Assembly: GCF_014196715.1 (NCBI RefSeq)
Contig: NZ_JACIEF010000002.1
Span: 868,001-932,000 of the forward strand
Source: Pedobacter zeae
GTDB lineage: Bacteria > Bacteroidota > Bacteroidia > Sphingobacteriales > Sphingobacteriaceae
Length of the DNA stretch: 64,000 nt
Direction of reading: 5' to 3'
The stretch's first letter is position 1. Each line of letters begins with the position of its first letter. The notes beneath the pieces were generated by a model. It was not told the origin of the DNA. It did no database searches and saw nothing but the letters and a program-made list of their open reading frames with translations. Position numbers and translations under genes: made by a program. Positions 19,701 to 28,243 of this stretch are shown here, one piece after another.

Positions 19701-20873
19701 AAAGAAGGTGGGGAAGTATGCCTGAACATGTACCTCGGAGCTGCTGCCGATCAGGTTAAACCTGTATTTTTTATCGAAGTTTCAGATACGGGGATAGGTA
19801 TAGCCGATCACAATAAAGATAAAGTGTTCGATCGCTTTTTTATGGATAACAATGTAAGTGCTATCTTAAATCAGGGCAGTGGCATTGGGTTATCGATTGT
19901 TAAAGAATTTGTAGAATTGCACGGTGGGCAAATTAACGTAGAAAGCGAAGCTGGAAAGGGAACGACGTTTCTGGTTTCGCTGCCCGTAGAGGTGGCAGAT
20001 GATGTTGAAATTGATGGTGAGGCTTACAATTTGATTGACGAACAAACTGATGAATCTGCTGCCGAAACTTCACCTGCCGATCTTAAAATGGCCACCATTC
20101 TTTTGGTTGAAGATAATGAGGAATTCAGGTTTTACCTGAAAGATAGCTTACAACCGTTTTACCAGATTATAGAAGCGGCAGATGGCAAAGAAGGATGGCA
20201 AAAAACACTTTCGGCACATCCTCAGCTGGTGGTTACCGATATCAGCATGCCCGAAATGAACGGTATTGAGTTAAGCCAGAAAATCAAGGCCGATAAAAGA
20301 ACAAGTCATATCCCGGTTATTCTTTTAACTGCTATCAGCGGCGAAGATGACCAGATTAAAGGCCTGAAATCGGGTGCCAATGATTACCTGACCAAACCTT
20401 TTAATTTTGGTATTCTGCAGGCAAAAATTGAAAATTTATTGCTGTTTAACCGCTCTGTTAAAAATGCCTACTCTAAACAGGTGAAGGTACAGGCCAAAGA
20501 ACTCGAAATTGAATCGAGCGAGGTTAAGCTGTTAAATAAAATTGTACAGTATATTGATGAAAAGCTGAATAATCCGGAGCTTTCTGTTGAAGAACTGAGC
20601 AGGCATGTTGGCATGAGCCGGGGCTCCCTCTATCATAAACTGCTTGAAATTACCGGCTTAACGCCTATAGAGTACATTAGGTCAGTAAAACTGGAAAGGG
20701 CAGTAGAGTTGCTCGAAAAAAGCGATTATAACGTAGCCCAGATTGCCTATATGACCGGTTTTGGCACGCCAAGTTATTTTTCGAAGCTTTTTAAAGCCCA
20801 GTTTAATATGCTGCCGTCTGAATATATCCATCTAAAACGAAAGGATAAACGCGAAACTTTAAAAGCGGTGTGA
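16716..20873 (+). CDS. Hybrid two-component system (HTCS) sensor kinase/AraC-type regulator of the xylan locus
   Basis: A single 1385-residue membrane protein joining sensor, kinase, receiver and DNA-binding domains. After a signal peptide (about 1-32) come repeated Reg_prop beta-propeller blades (patterns such as GLVWFGTNDGLNKFDG, LWIGTNGGGLAFYD and GLIWIGTNGTGVDVFD), then a Y_Y_Y Ig-like domain (about 690-795), one membrane helix (about 806-826) and a coiled-coil linker. The HisKA domain carries phospho-acceptor His874 in NLSHEFRTP, and the HATPase has NLLSNAFKFT and DTGIGI. The receiver has Asp1175 in VVTDISMPEMNG, and a C-terminal HTH_18 ends the protein. In this family the periplasmic propeller senses oligosaccharide and the HTH activates the adjacent PUL. 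ATGs at 16725 and 16728 are alternative starts. Confidence 0.95.
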   Translation: MYFMMLKRGLSISRVAMLLTAIGLFACTTVAAQNKPNFITLNTKNGLSSNTVNTILQDHNGLVWFGTNDGLNKFDGTNFTVYTSKSGDSTSIPSNNISALLEDRNGRLWIGTNGGGLAFYDAKHNTFKSFVGEGIPNRNLPFNVLTLYEDKSGNIWVGTFGGYRVINTKTFKVRNVGINQLMGNGSSVLSFLQGSGNKLYIGTNMGLLALNLTNGATEKFTHNPADKSSLSNNFIKTIVQDEKGRIFFGTYNGLNLLLPDGKHFKSFLQPNDRLFSDDIIYSARLQKGGKLWLGTEDGVSIFDTYTEVFTTIRPNKRESFGLSHKSVRSICMANNGIIWLGTYQGGVNKFDPNLALFNLKRSSPFDPKGLSSPIVTSFAEFSKRKIFVGTDGGGLHVFDRENGIFEQIDIKSKIDFSRNPLAILALTFDSHGTLWVGTYQHGLFAYNPVTKTYRQFLAGPMATDLSQNEIFAIKEDSRGLIWIGTNGTGVDVFDYKTNSFTRYGTYSKAPMMLPSNGFIRAIVEDPDGNMWLASSGTGIAVFQRDKGKFITYRKANGGLSNDVVLSLLCDSKGNIWAGTDGAGLDFFNRSTGKFTNFNETNGLSNAIVYKILEGRDGLIWFSTDNGISCLNPETKKIKNFGRPNGMQDSPFILGSGIGTSGGELYFGGQDGFNYFNPLELPSNNVVPNVLLTELKVANSVVMPGEKSPIKEQISFAKEIKLSYGQNFSISYVALNYTAPQQNHYSYRLVGLDRDWNEVGKEKTAYYTNLDPGDYIFQVRASNNDGVWSNKITSIAIHIQPPLWRTTYAYVFYVVLAGSILFAIRRRGIQRIKKQLALEQAQINAEEKVLQQRRDAERAHALDIQKIKFLTNLSHEFRTPISLILAPVDKLLAVKQEPAVAGQVKMIRRNARRLLNLVNQLLDFRKMEEQELKLNLKEADLVGFISEAAEAFQDLSERKKISLHINSDIKKLKAPFDQDKMERIIFNLLSNAFKFTKEGGEVCLNMYLGAAADQVKPVFFIEVSDTGIGIADHNKDKVFDRFFMDNNVSAILNQGSGIGLSIVKEFVELHGGQINVESEAGKGTTFLVSLPVEVADDVEIDGEAYNLIDEQTDESAAETSPADLKMATILLVEDNEEFRFYLKDSLQPFYQIIEAADGKEGWQKTLSAHPQLVVTDISMPEMNGIELSQKIKADKRTSHIPVILLTAISGEDDQIKGLKSGANDYLTKPFNFGILQAKIENLLLFNRSVKNAYSKQVKVQAKELEIESSEVKLLNKIVQYIDEKLNNPELSVEELSRHVGMSRGSLYHKLLEITGLTPIEYIRSVKLERAVELLEKSDYNVAQIAYMTGFGTPSYFSKLFKAQFNMLPSEYIHLKRKDKRETLKAV

Positions 20874-20933
20874 TAATTTTCTTTAAAAATTGGTTATATT
20901 TTTCAGGGTTGCAGCGCATCATTAATTTATATT

Positions 20934-21755
20934 TTAAGAATGAGTGCCAAATTGGCTCAGCAATTCAGTCGGAGCATAGCCAAAGTGTTTTTTAAATGCA
21001 TATGAAAAGTGCGAAAGGTTCTCAAAGCCTGTTTCGTAACAGACATCAATGGGGCGTTTGTGCTTTTGCGTAAACTGGTAATGTGCCAGTTCGAGCCGTT
21101 TTTGCGTGAGCCAGCGTTGTGGTGTGGTATTGAATACTTTACTGAAATCTCTTTTAAAAGTAGTGAGGCTTCTGCCGGTCAGGTAGCCGAATTTTTCGAG
21201 GGGAAGGTTAAACATAAAGTTCTTTTCCATATAACCCGCCAGATCGATTTTACCCGGTTCTTCAAAATTAGCCAGTATGTTATCTATACTTTTATCGATT
21301 GCCCTCAGTATACTAATGGCTTCCGTAATTTTTAACGAGGCAATGTGCTCCGGCAGTTCTTTGATATCAAAATAAGGAATCAGCGAAGACAGGCAGCTTT
21401 CCAATAAAGGGTGATTGCTGAAATGATAGATTTTCGGCAATGCTGAGGTTTTGGAAACACCATCCAGATTTGCATAAAACTCCATTAAGCGCGCTGTCGA
21501 AAGGTGCATTACAACAGTCTTGTGCGGTTTCCCATCTTTGGGATAATTGATAATGGTGGCCAGCTGGTTTCTAGGGATCAGGAAAATATCACCCTCCTTA
21601 AAAATATAAGTGGCATTTGCCTGGACGATTTTTGTTTCGCCCGAAATGAACCAAATCAGCATGTGGTGTTCAAACAGGATATCCGATTTGAAAAACTTAT
21701 CCTCGTAACAGGAAAGCTTGATGTCGTCTGTGATGTATTTCGCTTCGTACTGCAT
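20934..21755 (-). CDS. AraC-family transcriptional regulator
   Basis: A 273-residue cytoplasmic regulator. The N-terminal half is a cupin-like effector domain (IWFISGETKIVQANATY, EGDIFLIPRNQLATI). The C-terminal ~100 residues form an HTH_18 pair: FGYLTGRSLTTFKRDF for helix-turn-helix one and DVCYETGFENLSHFSYAFKK for the second. It converges with the HTCS gene and lies 155 bp downstream of the SDR pair on the same strand. A 17-bp motif upstream of its start is repeated upstream of the SDR genes, so it probably controls both itself and them. The inducer is unknown. Confidence 0.88.
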   Translation of the reverse strand: MQYEAKYITDDIKLSCYEDKFFKSDILFEHHMLIWFISGETKIVQANATYIFKEGDIFLIPRNQLATIINYPKDGKPHKTVVMHLSTARLMEFYANLDGVSKTSALPKIYHFSNHPLLESCLSSLIPYFDIKELPEHIASLKITEAISILRAIDKSIDNILANFEEPGKIDLAGYMEKNFMFNLPLEKFGYLTGRSLTTFKRDFSKVFNTTPQRWLTQKRLELAHYQFTQKHKRPIDVCYETGFENLSHFSYAFKKHFGYAPTELLSQFGTHS

Positions 21756-21820
21756 GGTTTCTTCTTGTTTTTTTCGTAAGGAAAAGATTATGGTAAAAGT
21801 AAAAAATATTAATTAATCTG

Positions 21821-21837
21821 CTTTGTTTAAACGTCCG
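21821..21837 (-). promoter_or_regulatory. Candidate AraC-regulator operator, autoregulatory copy
   Basis: The 17-mer CTTTGTTTAAACGTCCG (plus-strand reading) starts 66 bp upstream of the araC-type start codon. An identical 17-mer lies upstream of the SDR operon at 23705-23721. Exact recurrence in two intergenic regions flanking the regulator's neighbourhood supports an operator role; binding itself is inference. Confidence 0.55.
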
Positions 21838-21910
21838 GTTTAACTTTTACAGAACGATAGTACACTTACTGCCTACTACCGTTCTTTTAAGGCTGTTCGC
21901 AGTCAGCCCA

Positions 21911-22639
21911 TCATATTGATTGTCCGCCATCGATTAGGAAATTAGTTCCTGTGATAAAGGCGGCTGCATCATTGCACAGGTAGGCAATTAAAGCTGCTAC
22001 CTCATCGGCCTTTCCAAACCTTGCAAGTGGAATACTGCTTAGCATTTGCTGTTCAAGAGTATCATTTAATCCCATTTTGTCTATGATCGCAGTAGCAACC
22101 GGACCTGGACTTACCGCATTTACGCGGATTTTTCGGGGGGCGAGCTCAAGGGCCGCTATTTTCATCACCGCATTCATCGCTGCTTTACTCGCTGCATATA
22201 CAGAAGCCGTTGGCGGTGAAATCGTAGCAGAGGTAGACGACAGGAATACCACCGAAGCCCCATCGTTCAGGTTAGGGATGAACCTGCTTAGGGTAAAATA
22301 AGCCCCCTTAAAATTTACATCCATAATTTCATCAAATACCTGCTCGGAGGTCGATTCTATTGCTGCTGTTTTTGTTATCCCCGCATTAATGAGTAAAATG
22401 TCAACTTTCCCAAATTGTGCTGAAATTTCTGCTACCAGTTTGTTTATATCAGCTAAACTGGACTGATCGGCAATCATTCCGGTAACATTTAATGCTGATG
22501 CGGCCTTTTCAACCGCTTCCTTCCTTCTGCCGGTTATGATCACATTGGCTCCGTTTTGTTGTAGAACTTTTGCCGTAGCATAGCCGATACCGCTGTTACC
22601 ACCTGTAACAATGGCGATTTTACCTTTTAACGTGTTCAT
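21911..22639 (-). CDS. Short-chain dehydrogenase/reductase (classical SDR)
   Basis: A 242-residue NAD(P)-dependent oxidoreductase of the classical SDR class. The cofactor-binding TGGNSGIGYA is at residues 13-22, the structural NAG motif appears as LLINAGIT, the catalytic Ser is in VFLSSTSATI and the Tyr/Lys pair in YAASK. The C-terminus GTNFLIDGGQSI is typical of FabG-like SDRs. An Arg in ITGRRKE after the second strand suggests NADP preference. It starts 11 bp after the other SDR gene, so the two form an operon. Substrate unknown. Confidence 0.9.
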   Translation of the reverse strand: MNTLKGKIAIVTGGNSGIGYATAKVLQQNGANVIITGRRKEAVEKAASALNVTGMIADQSSLADINKLVAEISAQFGKVDILLINAGITKTAAIESTSEQVFDEIMDVNFKGAYFTLSRFIPNLNDGASVVFLSSTSATISPPTASVYAASKAAMNAVMKIAALELAPRKIRVNAVSPGPVATAIIDKMGLNDTLEQQMLSSIPLARFGKADEVAALIAYLCNDAAAFITGTNFLIDGGQSI

Positions 22640-22650
22640 CTCTCTTTCAA

Positions 22651-23646
22651 TTAAATAGTTGAAAAAGATATACCGCTGATTTCTTCACTCCATTCCCACA
22701 AGCGTTTGGCATCAGCTTCATCCAGCGAATAAGGTTTTACCCCAGCAGATAATTCGTTGTCGGATGCCAGCGGGGCCACATCTGCATCCTCACAATATAC
22801 ACCACCAATGGAGTTCAGTAATGGCGTAGTGGCACACCAAACGGTAGTGGCAGCACCCTGCGGTACGGTTTTAAGCGAAGCCAATACCTCCGGAAACATA
22901 TTGCCCTGTTCATCTGCAAAACCCATTTTTACAAATAACTCCAGGGGTGCTTCACGCCCAAGTTCCGTTCCGCCTATGGAGCCGGGGTGCAGGCTGTATG
23001 CCCGTACATTGAATGCTTTACCCCGATCGTCTAACTCGAGTGCGAATAAATTACTGGCCGTTTTGGATTGACCATAGGCCTGCAAGGTTTCGTATTCTCG
23101 GTTCTGAAAATTGGGATCATTAAAATTAAAGGTTCCAAACTGATGGCCTTGTGAAGATACATTGATTACCCTGGCACCATTCGCTTGTTTGAGTGCCGGC
23201 CACAGCCCTGCTGTTAATTGAAATTGTGCCAGATAGTTAGTGGCCAGTTGCGATTCGATCCCACGGCTGTCGTAGCGAAGCGGCACCCACATAATGCCGG
23301 CATTATTAATCAACAGGTGAAGCGGCCTGCCTGATTCCAAAAATTTTTGGGCAAAGGCATCAATGGAAGCCGGATCCATCAGGTCCATCGGTTCTATCTC
23401 AACAAGCGGAATCCCCTCCAGGTTACGTTTTGCTTTTTCGACGTCTCTTGCCGGTACGATAACCGTTGCTCCGGCATTTGCCAATGTTTTAGTTGTTTCC
23501 AGGCCGATACCGGTATTGCCACCGGTTACAATGGCAATTTTCCCTTTTAGCTTAATGCCTTTAATGACATCTGCTGCTGTTGATTTTGCATTGAAGCCCG
23601 AACCGATTGGTTGTTGTAGTGCTCCCTGATAATTATTCTGTTTCAT
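22651..23646 (-). CDS. SDR-family oxidoreductase, retinol-dehydrogenase/protochlorophyllide-reductase-like
   Basis: A 331-residue SDR with an N-terminal extension of about 30 residues. It has the Rossmann motif IVTGGNTGIGLE, LLINNAGIM, a catalytic Ser in VINVSSQGH and the YGQSK catalytic pair, followed by the long C-terminal part typical of the RDH/LPOR-like SDRs (RAYSLHPGSIGGTEL). It is the first gene of the SDR pair, preceded by a Bacteroidota -7 box (23677-23684) and the repeated operator motif. Substrate cannot be read from the sequence; nothing ties it to xylan. Confidence 0.88.
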   Translation of the reverse strand: MKQNNYQGALQQPIGSGFNAKSTAADVIKGIKLKGKIAIVTGGNTGIGLETTKTLANAGATVIVPARDVEKAKRNLEGIPLVEIEPMDLMDPASIDAFAQKFLESGRPLHLLINNAGIMWVPLRYDSRGIESQLATNYLAQFQLTAGLWPALKQANGARVINVSSQGHQFGTFNFNDPNFQNREYETLQAYGQSKTASNLFALELDDRGKAFNVRAYSLHPGSIGGTELGREAPLELFVKMGFADEQGNMFPEVLASLKTVPQGAATTVWCATTPLLNSIGGVYCEDADVAPLASDNELSAGVKPYSLDEADAKRLWEWSEEISGISFSTI

Positions 23647-23676
23647 CTTTTTAAATTTTATTTGTTATTGATGAAA

Positions 23677-23684
23677 CAAAGATA
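23677..23684 (-). promoter_or_regulatory. Promoter -7 box of the SDR operon
   Basis: TATCTTTG on the minus strand matches the Bacteroidota TAnnTTTG consensus and lies 31 bp upstream of the SDR start codon. The motif pair at 23705-23739 falls where an activator touching the -33 region would sit. Confidence 0.6.
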
Positions 23685-23704
23685 GATAGCCTATCAACGC
23701 CTGA

Positions 23705-23739
23705 CTTTGTTTAAACGTCCGAAGTTACTTTGTTTAAAA
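23705..23739 (-). promoter_or_regulatory. Candidate AraC-regulator operator upstream of the SDR operon (two half-sites)
   Basis: One full copy of CTTTGTTTAAACGTCCG (23705-23721) is followed by a second shorter copy CTTTGTTTAAA (23728-23738), 23 bp start to start. Two direct repeats about two helical turns apart are the usual target layout of AraC-type dimers. The full copy is identical to the one upstream of the araC-type gene. Confidence 0.6.
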
Positions 23740-23823
23740 GGCCATAAAAGCAGGGAGCCGATCTGATGGTTTTAATGTTTTAGGATTATCTTCAAAAAAA
23801 CGGCCGGCCCGATAAGTTTATAC

Positions 23824-23862
23824 AACATAACCCCACGGGCAGAGCACCTGTGGGGCTATGTT
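23824..23862 (-). terminator. Hairpin terminator candidate downstream of GH43 gene
   Basis: The stem AACATA-A-CCCCAC (23824-23836) pairs with GTGGGG-C-TATGTT (23850-23862), with one bulged pair in the middle. It lies 50 bp after the stop of the minus-strand GH43 gene and before the SDR promoter region. The T-tract is poor on either strand. Confidence 0.55.
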
Positions 23863-23912
23863 AAGTAATGACATTATTTGTCAGTTTCTTCCGGTAAAAA
23901 TTAAATAAATCT

Positions 23913-25280
23913 TTACTTAGCCGTAAATGACCAAAAATCGATGTTCACCTCAGGCTTATCTGCTCCTTTAATTGTCAGGAAAAGATCTTGCTTCCCCGTT
24001 GCACCCTCAACTTTGCAGCTCACTTCTTTCCAATCTTGTGCCTGACCGGTGTTAGGTACCACCAGGGTTCCTATTAATTTTCCGGTGGGGCTGCCTAAGC
24101 GGAGTTCAATTTTATTGTCCTTACCGATACTGGCAACAGCGGCCGAAAACTTTTTTGCTCCTTTACCAAAATCAACACCTTTAACTTTAATCCAATCGCC
24201 GTTTTTAACATTGGTTACATTTAAGCCGCCTTTGCTGCAGGCTTCAGTTTTAACCCCTTGTTGATCGTTCATGGTTTCGGCTTCTACCCGGGTGTATGGA
24301 TTTAATCCCTGTACCTGTGGCACGCCGTCAGCGGTATAGGTTACCTGTTCAATGCTGCCGTCTGGCTTGTAATTGAGTAGCTCAACGGCAAGATTTCGCT
24401 TAAACTCGGTTGGAATTCCTAATTTATAGGCTACCGCCCTGTTGTGATAGGCGTGGTACCACTGGCCCTTAAACTCGAAAATGCCCTGGTGGTTGTTGTT
24501 GTTATTGTGTGGTGGCTGTGCGGCAACAATTCCTCCGTATGTAAAGCCGGTAGTTGGACTTTTACTCATTAAATAATCGATGCGCATCTGGGCCTTTGGA
24601 TTGGTAGAATAGGAGAAATAATAAATTCCGTTGCGCTTATGCATCCATGAAGCTTCAAAAAACGCCGGTGCAGTAATCGATACCGCCGGACCATCTACAC
24701 TGACCATATCACGGTTAAGTTTGATTACACGGACATTGCTATCGCCATTGCCGCCAAAATACATATAAGCCTGCCCGTCATCATCAATAAAGGTCATCGG
24801 GTCGAAGAGCCACATATTGGGTGCAGGAAGCACACCCGGGGTTTGTGTTTCCACTAATTTTTTTCCGATCGGATCTTTAAAAGGACCTATCGGACTGTTA
24901 GAAGTTGCCACACCGATACCATTGCCGCCATTTCCGAAATATAGAAAAATCTTGCCATCCCGGGCAATTACCGACGGAGCCCAGGTTCGGCCAGCCCAGG
25001 CCACATCCCGTGGTGCTTCGAATACCACCCCATGGTCTGTCCAGTTTTTCATATCGCTGCTGGAAACACAAACAATCGATTTCATTTTATAGCCACTGTT
25101 TTTATCATAGCTGTTTTCGTCATCGTTGGAAGCATAAAGATATATCCTGCCATTGTAAACAAGTGTACCGGGGTCGGCCAAATGACGGTATCCGACGATA
25201 ACCTCATCAGCAAAACTGCTTTGGGCAGTTATTAAAATAAGGAGAAAAATGCAGGAGGCAAAAATGGATTTAATTCTCAT
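23913..25280 (-). CDS. GH43 arabinofuranosidase/xylosidase-type enzyme with C-terminal CBM6
   Basis: A secreted 455-residue enzyme with a signal peptide (cleavage near SSFA, residue 24). The five-bladed GH43 propeller has the catalytic base Asp36 (LADPGTL), pKa modulator Asp160 (LFDPMTF) and acid Glu209 (FFEASWMHK). From about 330 a CBM6-type beta-sandwich follows (RVEAETMNDQQGVKTE ... GDWIKVKGVDF ... NIDFWSF). GH43 plus CBM6 is common in enzymes removing arabinose from arabinoxylan, but family members can also be xylosidases. It is transcribed away from the GH43 gene at 25530 and has the conserved operator element in its promoter. Confidence 0.9.
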   Translation of the reverse strand: MRIKSIFASCIFLLILITAQSSFADEVIVGYRHLADPGTLVYNGRIYLYASNDDENSYDKNSGYKMKSIVCVSSSDMKNWTDHGVVFEAPRDVAWAGRTWAPSVIARDGKIFLYFGNGGNGIGVATSNSPIGPFKDPIGKKLVETQTPGVLPAPNMWLFDPMTFIDDDGQAYMYFGGNGDSNVRVIKLNRDMVSVDGPAVSITAPAFFEASWMHKRNGIYYFSYSTNPKAQMRIDYLMSKSPTTGFTYGGIVAAQPPHNNNNNHQGIFEFKGQWYHAYHNRAVAYKLGIPTEFKRNLAVELLNYKPDGSIEQVTYTADGVPQVQGLNPYTRVEAETMNDQQGVKTEACSKGGLNVTNVKNGDWIKVKGVDFGKGAKKFSAAVASIGKDNKIELRLGSPTGKLIGTLVVPNTGQAQDWKEVSCKVEGATGKQDLFLTIKGADKPEVNIDFWSFTAK

Positions 25281-25312
25281 AAAAGTAAATTAGGTTAGTT
25301 TTAATTATGTTG

Positions 25313-25320
25313 CTAAAGTA
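25313..25320 (-). promoter_or_regulatory. -7-like box of the GH43-CBM6 gene
   Basis: TACTTTAG on the minus strand. The GH10-led operon has TAATTTAG at exactly the same distance from its conserved operator (29 bp from box end to the TTTC block in both). This suggests an activator-dependent promoter with a slightly degenerate TAnnTTTG. Confidence 0.5.
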
Positions 25321-25337
25321 TCAAGATCAACGCCGCC

Positions 25338-25378
25338 CAACTAGTTTATTTCATCAATTTTACTAGTACATTTGGTTA
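25338..25378 (-). promoter_or_regulatory. Putative HTCS operator between divergent GH43 genes
   Basis: The central part (TTTCATCA, TTTTACTAG, ACATTTG blocks) matches the region upstream of the GH10-led operon at 24 of 28 positions. Similarity continues to a CAGAATT-ATTG block near 25398-25409. The reverse complement shares four ordered blocks with the site upstream of the first susC. Conservation between intergenic regions 10-24 kb apart within one xylan locus points to the common regulator, the HTCS. Confidence 0.65.
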
Positions 25379-25451
25379 TTTTGGCACTTTTCTGTAACAG
25401 AATTGATTGATTTAAGAACATTCGTCATATAGATTTGAACAAAATAGATTG

Positions 25452-25480
25452 TTGATCTACATAATTTCTGAATAGTTTTG
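25452..25480 (+). promoter_or_regulatory. Vegetative-type promoter of the GH43_12-like/esterase operon
   Basis: TTG at 25452-25454, an 18-bp spacer, then TAGTTTTG at 25473-25480. This fits the Bacteroidota -33/-7 consensus (TTG, TAnnTTTG) and lies 49 bp before the start codon of the plus-strand GH43 gene. Confidence 0.55.
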
Positions 25481-25529
25481 AGTAAACGATATAACCTAAC
25501 CAATTTAAATTGACTGTTGCCCGCCTGTT

Positions 25530-27083
25530 ATGAAGAATTTTAAACGATTTACATTTTTACCCCTTCTTTTGCTCATTGCAGTTTGTGCTAAAGCGCAGCT
25601 GGCAACCAATCCGGTCATTTTTGCTGATGTACCTGATCTTTCGATGATCAGGGTGGGTAAAGTATATTACATGAGCAGCACCACCATGCACATGAATCCG
25701 GGTGTGCCCATCATGAAATCGACCGATCTGGTGAACTGGAAAATTGTTAATTACGCTTATAATACCCTCGGAAATGCCGATGAATTAACTTTGTCGAACG
25801 GAAAGTGGGATTACGGCAGAGGCTCGTGGGCCAGTAGCCTCCGTTTCCATAACGGGATGTATTATGTGAGTACCTTTTCTGGTACCACCGGTAAAACCTA
25901 TATTTACAGCACCAAAGACATCGAAAAGGGGCCTTGGAAAGCAGTCTCCTTTAGGCCTTCGTTACATGATCATTCTTTGTTTTTTGACGATGATGGAAAG
26001 GCCTATATGGTATACGGTGCCGGAAAAATTATGCTGGTGGAATTAAACAGCGATTTATCGGGGATAAAGCCGGGATTCAAACCTGTAAGCATTATTGAAA
26101 ACGCCAGTCTTCCGGCCGGTATAGGCCCCGGATTACCTGCCGAAGGATCGCAACTATTTAAAATTAAGGGCAAATATTACCTTTTCAATATCACCTGGCC
26201 ACGAAATGGGATGCGTACCGTGGTGGTACATCGCTCCGATAAACTTACCGGTCCTTATGAAGGCCAGGTGGCCCTCAAAGACAATGGTGTTGCACAAGGC
26301 GGTTTAATCAGTACACCGGAAGGCAAATGGTTTTCTTATCTTTTCAGGGATTTTGGAGCTGTTGGCCGTATCCCTTACCTGGTTCCGGTGAGCTGGCAAG
26401 ATGGGTGGCCGGTATTAGGCATTAATGGTAAAGTTCCTCAAACACTCGAACTTCCGGCTAGCAAGGGCTTAATTCCTGGCCTTGTGGCGTCTGATGAGTT
26501 CGATCGTAAAAAGGGCAGTCTGCCATTGCCATTGGTGTGGCAATGGAACCATAATCCCGATCATGCGCACTGGTCGGTAACCGAACGTAAAGGGTTTTTG
26601 CGTATCACTACTTCAAGGTTAGATACAAATATTTTGCTGGCGCGTAATATTTTAACCCAACGCACCATCGGACCCAAATCAACGGCTATTACTTCCATTG
26701 ATGTTTCCAACATGAAAAGCGGAGATCAGGCCGGATTGATGTTGCTTCAGCGTCAATTCGGTTGGGTTGGTGTTAAACATAGCGGAGCTAAGAAAACAGT
26801 TGTAATGGTGAGCGCGCAAAAGGGCACTGTGACCGGCGATGATGTTCCTTCCGGACAGCACACCATCTACCTTAAAGCAAGTTGCGATTTTGAGCACCGA
26901 ACAGATAAAGGTTATTTTTTCTACAGTTTTGATGGCAAAACCTGGAAACCAATAGGGGAGCCACTGCAAATGGCCTACACGTTACCGCATTTTATGGGTT
27001 ATCGTTTTGCTCTATTTAATTATGCAACCGAAAATACTGGAGGATATGTTGATTTTGATTATTTCAGGATCGAAGCAAAATAA
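25530..27083 (+). CDS. GH43 (subfamily 12-like) arabinofuranosidase/xylosidase with C-terminal beta-sandwich
   Basis: A 517-residue secreted enzyme with a signal peptide ending near CAKAQ (residue 23). The propeller starts with the catalytic base Asp36 in ADVPDLSMI, has Asp147 in LHDHSLFFDDDG and proton donor Glu205 in PAEGSQLFK. A concanavalin-like C-terminal domain (about 325-517, SDEFDRKKG ... YVDFDYFRI) completes the substrate pocket in this GH43 group. The domain order and length fit GH43_12 enzymes that remove arabinose from xylan or act as xylosidases. It heads a two-gene operon with the CE1-like esterase 76 bp downstream. Confidence 0.9.
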   Translation: MKNFKRFTFLPLLLLIAVCAKAQLATNPVIFADVPDLSMIRVGKVYYMSSTTMHMNPGVPIMKSTDLVNWKIVNYAYNTLGNADELTLSNGKWDYGRGSWASSLRFHNGMYYVSTFSGTTGKTYIYSTKDIEKGPWKAVSFRPSLHDHSLFFDDDGKAYMVYGAGKIMLVELNSDLSGIKPGFKPVSIIENASLPAGIGPGLPAEGSQLFKIKGKYYLFNITWPRNGMRTVVVHRSDKLTGPYEGQVALKDNGVAQGGLISTPEGKWFSYLFRDFGAVGRIPYLVPVSWQDGWPVLGINGKVPQTLELPASKGLIPGLVASDEFDRKKGSLPLPLVWQWNHNPDHAHWSVTERKGFLRITTSRLDTNILLARNILTQRTIGPKSTAITSIDVSNMKSGDQAGLMLLQRQFGWVGVKHSGAKKTVVMVSAQKGTVTGDDVPSGQHTIYLKASCDFEHRTDKGYFFYSFDGKTWKPIGEPLQMAYTLPHFMGYRFALFNYATENTGGYVDFDYFRIEAK

Positions 27084-27147
27084 CCTGATTTTCTGCCTGC
27101 AGGAATTTTAAAACACAGGCTGGAAAATCATGAATATTAACAACTAA

Positions 27148-27993
<846 letters not shown>

Positions 27994-28000
27994 TGGCTAT

Positions 28001-28044
28001 TTACCGGTGGAAATTTAAAACCTCATTTAAATTTCCACCGGTAA
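28001..28044. terminator. Bidirectional terminator-like perfect hairpin between convergent operons
   Basis: A perfect 19-bp inverted repeat (28001-28019 against 28026-28044; core TTACCGGTGGAAATT) with a 6-nt loop. It sits 8 bp after the CE1-like esterase stop and 200 bp from the end of the convergent GH43 gene. No T-run follows, so it may terminate by strong structure or protect both mRNA 3' ends. Confidence 0.6.
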
Positions 28045-28091
28045 GCATGTTTCAGATTGCTATTTAAGGTGAGTTTTGGACCTTAATTTCA

Positions 28092-28196
28092 TCATTGCGA
28101 AATGAAGAAGGCGGGGCGCAGGAGTGAAGCACCCTTTTTGATGATAAATTACATGATAGATTGCTTCGGTTCGCTCATCGCCTCGTAATGACGAAG
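28092..28196. repeat. Dispersed intergenic repeat with terminal inverted arms
   Basis: It begins TCATTGCGA and ends TCGTAATGA, with an inner GCTTC/GAAGC-rich body including GATTGCTTCGGTTCGC. A fragment with the related core GGCTTCGTCGTTCCTCC is found at 35625-35705. The layout is that of the short palindromic repeats that lie between genes in Sphingobacteriaceae. Confidence 0.45.
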
Positions 28197-28243
28197 TATG
28201 TTGTAACAAACTGGTAATCAAACATCAATATTCAAAAATCACG

